In this document: positions 7,106 through 13,216 of the stretch, in pieces
Layout: each line of letters starts with the position of its first letter
How positions within the stretch are numbered: the stretch's first letter is position 1
Assembly (NCBI GenBank): GCA_964383905.1
Contig: CAYLJO010000178.1
Coordinates: forward strand, 1-13,216
Direction of reading: 5' to 3'
DNA from: CAYLJO01 sp964383905
Lineage (GTDB): Bacteria; Acidobacteriota; Blastocatellia; Pyrinomonadales; Pyrinomonadaceae
DNA: 13,216 nt
Made by a program: the position numbers and the translations under genes
The notes under the pieces: generated by a model
Database searches by the model: none
Seen by the model: the letters and a program-made list of their open reading frames with translations, nothing else
Told to the model about the DNA's origin: nothing

Positions 7106-8887
7106 ATGCGTAAAGGACACGCCAGGGGATACATCGAGAGCCAAATTGAGTTCATCATTGGCGGGTTGATATTCGGTGTGACGCTGTTGATCTTTTGGTT
7201 CTCGCCGGTTTACCAGGTCACCGATTCCGCCTATTCAATGGTCTTGAGCCAGAGCCTGCTTGAGCATCATAGCTTCACCCTCGATCACTACGCCCTGCCG
7301 CGCACTCAACTCCAAGACCACTGGCAGTTAGAGCTTGTGGATGGTCACCTCTACTACCGTTACCCTCCGGGCACCTCTGTCCTCTCGCTACCGTTTGTCG
7401 CGATCATGCGGGCATTTCATACAACGTCAACCAATGCCGATGGAACCTACAAGCCGCAAGGAGAAATTAAGGTACAGGCCACTTTGGCATCTTTGCTCAT
7501 GGCGTTACTGGCCGGCATCTTCTTCTTCACCTCAAGGCTGCTTCTTCCGAAAGGCTGGAGTGTCCTGACTGCCCTCGGTGGGGCGTTAGGGACGCAGGTC
7601 TGGAGTACGGCTTCCCGGGCGATGTGGTCGCACACCTGGGAGGTCCTGCTGCTAGGCCTCGTCGTATGGATGCTGCTGGCGCATGAGACAGGCAGGCGCG
7701 ACGTGAATCCCTGGGTGCTGGCGACCCTCTTAGCCTGGACCTATTTTGTGCGCCCGACCGCTTCAATTCCGATCCTTGCCATCACAGTGTATGTGGGTCT
7801 GTTCTATCCCAGACTGTTCATCAAGTACGCCGTGGCAGGGGTGGCCTGGTTAGTCGTGTTCATCGCATACTCCTATCAGCAGTTCGGTCAGGTCTTACCG
7901 AACTATTATCGAATGTCCTTTATCGTAAACAGTTTCTGGATCGGGCTCGCCGGTGTTCTCATCAGTCCGTCGCGGGGGCTGTTGGTTTATGTCCCGGTGC
8001 TGCTTTTTCTAGTTTATTTGGTGGTCCGGTACTGGAGATACATAGCCTTGCGGCGACTCGTGTGGCTCGCCTTATCGATTATCATAGCCCACCTGATAGT
8101 CGTTTCAGCGTCTCCACAGTGGTGGGGAGGGGTATGTTTCGGCGCCCGCTTAACGACGGATTTGGTGCCGTGGTTTGTCATGCTCAGTATCCTGAGCATC
8201 AATGCCATGTTGAGATGGCGTACAGAGCAGTCCATTGAGCCATCCTCCTTAACATGGTGGGCGCCGCTGGCGCTTGGTAGCGTGCTCTTGATGCTGAGCG
8301 TCTTTATTAATGGTCGCGGCGCTCTCTCACGCAAGACATGGCAGTGGGCGACGGCACAAAGACCCGAGCGGGAATGGATGGAAGTGTTCTGGGATTGGAG
8401 ATACCCGCAGTTTCTGGCCGGATTAATAGCTCCGCCGTTGCGCCGAGACTTTCCGCCCCTTGAAACACATATCGCATTAGGCGGCATTGAATCAGAAAAA
8501 TATATCTGGTATGGCTGGGGCGTGCCTGAGACTAAATTCCGCTGGACGGATGGACACCAAGCGACACTTATTTTTGGGCTCGATGAGATCAACGACGCGG
8601 TGCTTCAAATAAAGTGCGTACCGTTTTTACCCAGTCCAAAAGTCGCCGAACAAAATGTCAGTATTGAGCTTAACGGGAATCACTTGACGACCTTAACCAT
8701 GAGGGAGCCGGTGTCGAGAGTTTATTCAATTGAGGTACCCCGCAACCTGCTGCGCGGCAGAAATGTCCTGCAATTTGACCTACCGAATGCTTCTTCGCTG
8801 CAAGCATTAAGGATCGGTGAGGATTCACGCCTGCTAGGTCTAGCTGTCGAGTGGATAGAGCTTCAATCTCAGAGGACCTGTCGGTGA
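7106..8887 (+). CDS. GT-C-like polytopic membrane glycosyltransferase
   Basis: This 593-residue protein has a first membrane helix at about 16-36 and then a periplasmic loop with VTDSAYSMVLSQSLL (D40) and YRYPPGTSVLSLPF (85-97). That arrangement fits the first acidic loop of GT-C enzymes that use polyprenyl-phosphate sugars. About nine further hydrophobic segments run to about residue 405. The rest (about 410-593) is a soluble, probably periplasmic beta-rich domain including VSIELNGNHLTTL and LLRGRNVLQFDLPNAS. I infer a glycosyltransferase; the family is not named more closely and the substrate is unknown. The ATG at 7106 has only a weak upstream GATGAG. Copies of its C-terminal part lie immediately upstream (6721-7068) and downstream (8930-9286), so it is the surviving member of a tandem array. 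The next gene, at 9345, is another GT-C-like protein on the same strand. Confidence 0.75.
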   Translation: MRKGHARGYIESQIEFIIGGLIFGVTLLIFWFSPVYQVTDSAYSMVLSQSLLEHHSFTLDHYALPRTQLQDHWQLELVDGHLYYRYPPGTSVLSLPFVAIMRAFHTTSTNADGTYKPQGEIKVQATLASLLMALLAGIFFFTSRLLLPKGWSVLTALGGALGTQVWSTASRAMWSHTWEVLLLGLVVWMLLAHETGRRDVNPWVLATLLAWTYFVRPTASIPILAITVYVGLFYPRLFIKYAVAGVAWLVVFIAYSYQQFGQVLPNYYRMSFIVNSFWIGLAGVLISPSRGLLVYVPVLLFLVYLVVRYWRYIALRRLVWLALSIIIAHLIVVSASPQWWGGVCFGARLTTDLVPWFVMLSILSINAMLRWRTEQSIEPSSLTWWAPLALGSVLLMLSVFINGRGALSRKTWQWATAQRPEREWMEVFWDWRYPQFLAGLIAPPLRRDFPPLETHIALGGIESEKYIWYGWGVPETKFRWTDGHQATLIFGLDEINDAVLQIKCVPFLPSPKVAEQNVSIELNGNHLTTLTMREPVSRVYSIEVPRNLLRGRNVLQFDLPNASSLQALRIGEDSRLLGLAVEWIELQSQRTCR

Positions 8888-8929
8888 GGCATTGGAGATT
8901 ACATCCCAGCGCACTATCGATAATGACGC

Positions 8930-9286
8930 CGTAGAGTATGCCTATAGCTGTCTGGTTGCTTCTGCGCATAGCCCATAGTATTACCGCCTGCCTCTGAGCG
9001 TTAACAATTTTTGGGGCGCCTTGTCGGGCACACTCATCAGCCCAGGGCGTGGGATGCTGGTGACCTCAATGGGCACCGCCTGACGACCTGGACGATGCGA
9101 GAGGCACTGCCGCATACGTATTCGATCCTGCTACCGCGCCACCTGCTGGGTCATAAAAATGTTCTGCTGTTCGGTTTGCCTAACGCCTCTTCATCACTGA
9201 AGGGGTTGAATGTTGGTGGCGACACCCGGCAGCTAGGTATCGCCGTCGCGTGGATGGAGTTTCGGCCTCAAGGGGCTGGAAAGTGA
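8930..9286 (+). pseudogene. Internally deleted copy of the GT-C-like gene, downstream copy
   Basis: Three blocks align in order to the intact neighbour. AVWLLLRIAHS (about 8947-8979) matches its VAWLVVFIAYS at residues 246-256. YYRLPLSVNNFW and TLISPGRGMLV (8979-9062) match residues 267-294. From about 9064, DLNGHRLTTWTMREAL to LLFGLPNASSS and VAWMEF match residues about 522 to the end, closing with the TGA at 9284-9286. About 228 codons between the second and third blocks are missing, with the junction near 9063 and a frame change. Ten residues (YQQFGQVLPN) are also missing between the first two blocks. An open frame of 91 codons from 9011 could in principle be translated, but its first residues come from the wrong frame of the old gene. 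Confidence 0.82.
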
Positions 9287-9324
9287 CGCGTTTTTAGCTG
9301 AATCCGGTCATCCGGGCGGCTGAT

Positions 9325-9348
9325 GGAGGTTAAATGGGGGGCGCATGA
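9325..9348 (+). promoter_or_regulatory. Strong ribosome binding site with a four-codon leader ORF (MGGA)
   Basis: GGAGG at 9325-9329 lies four bases before an ATG at 9334, which codes only M-G-G-A before a TGA. That stop overlaps the ATG at 9345 as ATGA, and the ATG at 9345 opens the long gene. The site is about 15 bases from the long gene's own start, which is too far for direct use, so coupling through the tiny ORF is possible. Confidence 0.4.
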
Positions 9349-11162
9349 GGAAATTGGCCTACGTCAAGAAGGTTGATCCGAGGCTCCTTCTCCTGACCGG
9401 CCTCGGCCTGATTTTAACCATCCCCTGCATTGTGTATGGCTTCCCTTTTTATGGCGATGATAGCGTGGAGCACGCCATATACTATACCCATTTTGCCGAT
9501 CAAATCCGGGCAGGTGATTTTTACCCGCGATGGCTACAGGGGATGAACGGCGGGCTTGGGAGCCCGGCACTTTTCTATTACCCGCCGGTCGCCTATTACC
9601 TCACCAGCGTATTCAAACTTTTCTTTGTGAGCGATCCATACGGATGGCGTCAGCTCGGTATGTCTGCGTCACTGGCCCTGATCGCTTCGGGTTTATCCGT
9701 CTATCTTTGGCTCAAAAGAACTCTTGGCCAAAATGCGGCCTTTGTTGCCGCCGCCATCTACATGGTGATGCCGTACCACCTCGGCTATGATCTATACACT
9801 CGCGGAGCTTTGGGAGAGTTCTGGGCGTTCGTGTGGATGCCGCTGATCCTGTATTTCGTCGAGGACGTTCTGAGCGGTCACAGATTCGGCGCCGCCGGTC
9901 TGGCAATCAGCTACGCGCTGCTGATCATGACGCACCTGCCGACGACCCTGATCTTTTCTATGGTCCCGGTCTGTTATGCGTTTTACATGGCGGATGCCGG
10001 CCGGCGGATAAAAGTGATGGCCATAACCTTGGGCGCGATGCTGCTGGGGGTCGGGCTCTCGGCTATTTACCTGTGGCCGGCGCTGGCGATGCAAAAATTC
10101 ATTTTTATGGAGGAGGCGACCGCCTGGCAATACTATTATGAGAACCAGTTCCTGTTCACCAAGTTGAAGTGGCGGGGCAGGGGGTCGGACCTGTTTTGGA
10201 TGTCGCTAGGGGTGGGGGCCTTAGCCTGCTGCGCCTTTATCGTCAGCCGTTCTAACTTGACTGATAAGATCAAGTGTAAAGCCCTGTTTTGGATCGTTAC
10301 GGCCGTGCTGTGCGTCGTCATGATGACGCCTCTCAGTAAACCCGTCTGGCAGATTATTCCGTTACTGCAAAAAATCCAATTCCCCTGGCGCTTCAATGCT
10401 ATCCTGTCTCTGGCCGCTTCCGTGCTGCTGGCATTAGGGCTATTGTCAATCAAAAGAGCTTATTCTCTACCGACCGAGGTTGTGCGGGTAATGATGATCC
10501 TGTTTGTCGCCGTCTGGATACAGGATGCCGCCACGAGAGCCTGGCATGCGTATCCGGTTAATTATGTCGATGAGGCGGTGATCCGCAGTAGGAATAAGTG
10601 GCTGGAGTTAATGCGGGACACCTACGAATACCGCCCCAGGTGGGTCGTCTCAATTCGGGAGCAGGATCTTGAGCTTCTCCAGCAACGGATCGGTAAATCC
10701 GGCGATGGCGTGACCAAGGTGAATATCGTTAAAGGAGCGGGCACCGCCGTTGTTAATAAGTGGGAGCCGAGGGAGATTACTGTACAGGTTGATACGCCGG
10801 GGGGCGCGCTACTCAACGTTTCTCAATTCTACTATCCGGGTTGGACGGCAAGCTTTGCCGGCGAGTCGAATGACTTGACCGTGCAGCCATCCAAGCCCGG
10901 CGGACTGTTGAGCGTATCCGTACCCGCGGGCACGCATCGGGTCTTATTGCGGTTGGGCCGGAAGATGCCGGAGATGGCCGGCGGGCTTGTCAGCGCCGCT
11001 TCCGCCGTCATGACTCTGCTATTGATTGTTTGGTTAATGTTTTCCCGCGCCTATCGCCTGGAGCATATCTCAATTGGGTGTATAGGAGAAGTGGATTTGA
11101 ACCGCAGAGGACGCGGAGGACGCGGAGGACGCAGAGGGAAAAACATAATAAATTCAGGATAG
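9345..11162 (+). CDS. PTPS_related-type (GT-C-like) membrane protein
   Basis: This 605-residue polytopic protein has a first helix at about 13-33, then FYGDDSVEHAIYYTHF (D38, D39, H43) and FYPRWLQGMNGGLGSPALFY (59-78). This pattern marks the membrane proteins that Pfam groups as 6-pyruvoyl-tetrahydropterin synthase-related. That name is historical, and the fold is GT-C-like. LYTRGALGEFWAF follows, then about ten more helices, a soluble region (about 415-545) with FYYPGWTASFAG, and a last helix near 550-565. A role in building a surface glycan or glycolipid is likely, but the substrate is unknown. Translation may be coupled to a four-codon ORF just upstream. The last 20 or so residues (DLNRRGRGGRGGRRGK onward) are encoded by a dispersed tandem repeat, so the original C-terminus was probably shorter. 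It ends eight bases from the convergent SRPBCC gene. Confidence 0.8.
   Translation: MRKLAYVKKVDPRLLLLTGLGLILTIPCIVYGFPFYGDDSVEHAIYYTHFADQIRAGDFYPRWLQGMNGGLGSPALFYYPPVAYYLTSVFKLFFVSDPYGWRQLGMSASLALIASGLSVYLWLKRTLGQNAAFVAAAIYMVMPYHLGYDLYTRGALGEFWAFVWMPLILYFVEDVLSGHRFGAAGLAISYALLIMTHLPTTLIFSMVPVCYAFYMADAGRRIKVMAITLGAMLLGVGLSAIYLWPALAMQKFIFMEEATAWQYYYENQFLFTKLKWRGRGSDLFWMSLGVGALACCAFIVSRSNLTDKIKCKALFWIVTAVLCVVMMTPLSKPVWQIIPLLQKIQFPWRFNAILSLAASVLLALGLLSIKRAYSLPTEVVRVMMILFVAVWIQDAATRAWHAYPVNYVDEAVIRSRNKWLELMRDTYEYRPRWVVSIREQDLELLQQRIGKSGDGVTKVNIVKGAGTAVVNKWEPREITVQVDTPGGALLNVSQFYYPGWTASFAGESNDLTVQPSKPGGLLSVSVPAGTHRVLLRLGRKMPEMAGGLVSAASAVMTLLLIVWLMFSRAYRLEHISIGCIGEVDLNRRGRGGRGGRRGKNIINSG
11093..11148. 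repeat. Dispersed-type tandem element (GAGGACGCG units) inside a gene end
   Basis: Three nine-base units (GAGGACGCG, GAGGACGCG, GAGGACGCA at 11107-11133) sit in a frame that begins GGATTTGAACCGCA and ends GAGGGAAAAA. This is the look of short intergenic elements seen in Acidobacteriota. Here it overlaps the 3' end of the gene at 9345-11162 and is read as an Arg/Gly-rich tail. Confidence 0.65.
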
Positions 11163-11170
11163 CAACTGCT

Positions 11171-11641
11171 CTAGTCGAATTGATCAGGAGATCCTTCATC
11201 CGGAGCCGCGCTCTGCTCCCGCCGTTCTGCGAGTGCGACCTCGTGTGCGAGTTTGCGCATGCCCTGGGGAACCCCCTGCTCGAACTCCGGCGCGATTTGC
11301 TCAACATAGGAATCGGCGTTGGGCCCGGTGAGAGTAAGGCATTGGGTGATGCGCGTGCCGCCTCCCGCCACGTCCTCAAAGCGCCAATGAAAACTTAGAA
11401 CCGCCTCGGTCAAAGCCATTTCGATAATGGCGCCGGTTTCCGGGCGCACTTCCCTCAGTAGCCAGTGCATGGGGTCGAGTCCCGGCGATTTGGTCGTCCC
11501 TCTCGTTCCGGCGGCAAAGGGCCCGTCCAGGTGAACCCATTCAAGCGAAGAGTCCAGAGCCCAGTTGGCGACATTCGTCCAGAACCGCCAGACAAAAGGC
11601 CGACTCGCTTGCGTCTCAACAGAGTGCTCGAACTCCCACAT
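11171..11641 (-). CDS. SRPBCC (START-like) domain protein
   Basis: This 156-residue soluble protein starts with FEHSVETQASRPFVWRFWTNVANW, the N-terminal strand and helices of the SRPBCC/polyketide-cyclase-like fold. PGLDPMHWLLREVRPETG and the GGGTRITQCLTLTG strand near the C-terminus complete the helix-grip pattern. There is no signal peptide, so it should be cytoplasmic. Members bind hydrophobic ligands in a deep pocket; some are enzymes and many have no known role. The ligand cannot be told from sequence. The start is fixed by a strong AGGAGG six bases upstream of the ATG. It follows the PIG-V-like gene on the same strand after 43 bases and is probably cotranscribed with it. It is convergent with the gene at 9345-11162. 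Confidence 0.8.
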   Translation of the reverse strand: MWEFEHSVETQASRPFVWRFWTNVANWALDSSLEWVHLDGPFAAGTRGTTKSPGLDPMHWLLREVRPETGAIIEMALTEAVLSFHWRFEDVAGGGTRITQCLTLTGPNADSYVEQIAPEFEQGVPQGMRKLAHEVALAERREQSAAPDEGSPDQFD

Positions 11642-11647
11642 CTAAGG

Positions 11648-11669
11648 CCTCCTTTGATCTTTCAGATCA
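11648..11669 (-). promoter_or_regulatory. Ribosome binding site with adjoining small hairpin
   Basis: On the minus strand a perfect six-base stem with a three-base loop (TGATCT, GAA, AGATCA; 11655-11669) directly precedes AAAGGAGG and the ATG of the SRPBCC gene. It lies in the 43-base gap after the PIG-V-like gene. It has no T-run on this strand and may act in mRNA processing or translation. Confidence 0.4.
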
Positions 11670-11684
11670 CGCTTCCGGTAAGAG

Positions 11685-12890
11685 CTAAAATGCCCAGTGG
11701 CCCTGAATGAACAGGCCCGAAAAGAGCGCTAAGAAAAGCAGCGACCAAGTCGTGATCACGCTGTTCCAAAAGCGGTCCGCGCTGAGCCTCGCGAAGAGAA
11801 TAAAGGCCGGAAACATTACCAGCATGAAGCGCGGCATGGAGAGGACCCATGAGGTACAGACGAACAACAACAAATTTCCCACCATCCACGCGCTATATGA
11901 GGGCCGTAGCTTCGCCCCGCACCAGACCGTGCATACCACCGCGAGCGCGGTGAATACGAGTTCCTGCACGCCATATAGTTGTGTCAGGGCGGGCGTTCTC
12001 CCCCAGTAAGACGTTCCCCGCATGGCTTCAATCGCCACACGCAGCCCGACCCACGGCCACGCCAACGACTTGTAATAATGCTCGCGGGCGATCGTTAAAA
12101 ATGCGAACGGGTCGCCGGTAACGTGCGCGTTAATTAATAAGTAGCCGCCGAAACCGGCAGCGACGGCGACAATCCACAGCCACTCCCACCGCCAGCGTCG
12201 CGTCGCCCGGTACTCCTGTATCGCCTCGACCAGGAGCGCCGGGATTAGGATGAGGCCGTTTACCCGGGTCAGGCTCGCGAGCGCTCCCAGCGCGCCGGCG
12301 ACCGGCCACCGCCCCGCCCGCGCCGCCAGGAAACAACCGATGGTGAGCGCCAGAAACAGGCTTTCAGTGTAGCCGATGTGCAGAAAGTAAGCGGCCGGAA
12401 AGATGAACAGAAAGAAGACGGCGCGCTGCGCAACCTCTCTTGTGTGGTCTAATCGGGCCAGGCGTCGCAAGAGCAATCCGGCGGCCACCGAGGCGACCCC
12501 TGAAACAACGACGGCACTCAGAAGGTAGTCGCGACACACCGGCGCAAACAAGCGTATGAGCCACGGGTACAGTGGGAAATAGACCAGCGTAAATCTGGCA
12601 TCGCCCGTCGCCTGATAGCCATGTTGCGCAAGGGTCTGGTAATGAAGCGCATCCCAGCGATTCCAGATCCTCAACCATCCCTGCTGCCCCTGGATTTGCT
12701 GGTCCGCCAGCATCTCATAGGCCATCACCCCAAACACAAAGATCAAGGCCTTAATGGCGAGGATTATCGCAACCAGCGACCAGTCTAAGCGGCGCGCAAC
12801 GGACAACAACGCGCGAACTTTCTGTCGCATGCGCCTGCTGCCATAACCGTTACGCCTCGCGGCTTCGTTGATCTCTTGTGACTGAGCCAA
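11685..12890 (-). CDS. PIG-V-like mannosyltransferase family membrane protein
   Basis: This protein of up to 401 residues has a first helix at about 37-57 and then the family signature WNRWDALHYQTLAQHGY (76-92, D80 the expected catalytic or metal-contacting acid). VYFPLYPWLIRLF follows at 103-115. FIFPAAYFLHIGYTESLFLAL and TRVNGLILIP come later, among about eight or nine membrane helices running to the C-terminus. The eukaryotic relative PIG-V adds the second mannose to GPI. Bacterial members are presumed to transfer a sugar from a polyprenyl-phosphate donor at the outer face of the membrane. The start is uncertain. The listed one is a TTG with no clear ribosome binding site. An ATG at 12830 (residue 21, MRQKVRAL) keeps the whole membrane domain and is equally plausible. 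The gene leads into the SRPBCC gene. Confidence 0.82.
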   Translation of the reverse strand: MAQSQEINEAARRNGYGSRRMRQKVRALLSVARRLDWSLVAIILAIKALIFVFGVMAYEMLADQQIQGQQGWLRIWNRWDALHYQTLAQHGYQATGDARFTLVYFPLYPWLIRLFAPVCRDYLLSAVVVSGVASVAAGLLLRRLARLDHTREVAQRAVFFLFIFPAAYFLHIGYTESLFLALTIGCFLAARAGRWPVAGALGALASLTRVNGLILIPALLVEAIQEYRATRRWRWEWLWIVAVAAGFGGYLLINAHVTGDPFAFLTIAREHYYKSLAWPWVGLRVAIEAMRGTSYWGRTPALTQLYGVQELVFTALAVVCTVWCGAKLRPSYSAWMVGNLLLFVCTSWVLSMPRFMLVMFPAFILFARLSADRFWNSVITTWSLLFLALFSGLFIQGHWAF

Positions 12891-13216
12891 AATGGAGTGG
12901 AAACACGCTGGTTGAAGAGTCTCGTCGTTGCCGGCCGTACCGCGATAAGAAAAAGCGCCCTTTGCCGAGATTATAAGTTGAGCGCAAACTTCCAGACAAG
13001 AACTTTGTCACCGATTGAAACGGGTGGAAGGATGTCAGCTGAGGGTGGCTCGCCCCGATCTTTTGCCTCAAGGCGCGGGTCTTTGGCTAGTTCTGATAAA
13101 ATCTGAATCTTATCAGGATGACCTTTATAGCGGGTTTCACGTGAGTGCGACCAACAGACTCACCACAGAGCAACTGTGTTATTTGTCAAGCTCAAAAACA
13201 GCTTGGCTCGCACCAG
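12891..13216. other. Gene-free right edge with two small hairpins
   Basis: No coding region is supported. There is an inverted repeat CTGATAA/TTATCAG (13093-13099 and 13110-13116, ten-base loop) and another, CAAGCT/AGCTTG (13187-13192 and 13200-13205, seven-base loop). The region must contain the promoter of the leftward PIG-V-like gene, but I cannot point to it. Confidence 0.4.

Noticed and set aside
11093..11148. Tandem GAGGACGCG units considered as a CRISPR array
   Set aside because: The units are nine bases long and directly adjacent with no spacers, and no cas gene is present.
12850..13106. Short open frames on both strands at the right edge
   Set aside because: No domain, no convincing ribosome binding site, and overlap with the start of the PIG-V-like gene.

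Overview
The window looks like an accessory, low-constraint stretch of a soil-type Acidobacteriota chromosome, most likely a Blastocatellia-like lineage. This rests on general recognition of families: secreted DUF4214 proteins with a C-terminal Cys pattern, GT-C type membrane proteins, and short 'AAGGCGCC' and 'GAGGACGCG' intergenic tandem repeats. There is no rRNA or other taxonomic marker, so the assignment is inference. No tRNA, rRNA, CRISPR array or intact transposase gene was found.

Layout. Positions 1-2502 hold a dead two-gene operon on the plus strand. It contains a class I SAM-dependent methyltransferase broken by two frameshifts, followed through an ATGA stop/start overlap by a polytopic GT39-like membrane glycosyltransferase with one nonsense codon and several frameshifts. 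Position 2571-3494 (minus) is a small secreted DUF4214 protein. After a 677-base gene-free gap, 4172-6322 (plus) is a large secreted matrixin-type zinc protease that ends in a second DUF4214 domain and is followed by a strong hairpin terminator. The two DUF4214 genes point towards each other across the gap and share a perfect 204-base inverted repeat.

From 6720 to 9286 there are three tandem copies of one GT-C-like membrane gene. Only the middle one (7106-8887) is intact. The copies on either side survive as C-terminal fragments. Next come a PTPS_related-type membrane protein (9345-11162), whose C-terminus is encoded by a dispersed repeat, and, convergently on the minus strand, an SRPBCC protein (11171-11641) and a PIG-V-like mannosyltransferase (11685-12890). 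The last 326 bases have no gene.

The common theme is surface or periplasmic glycosylation: four different GT-C-like membrane families and one methyltransferase, with no sugar-nucleotide or polyprenyl-phosphate genes here. Two secreted DUF4214 proteins sit among them. The intact GT-C proteins probably transfer sugars from lipid-linked donors at the outer face of the inner membrane, but no substrate can be read from the sequence. The most notable signals are the gene-conversion tract between the DUF4214 genes, the birth-and-death array of GT-C copies, and the repeat element that has become coding sequence.
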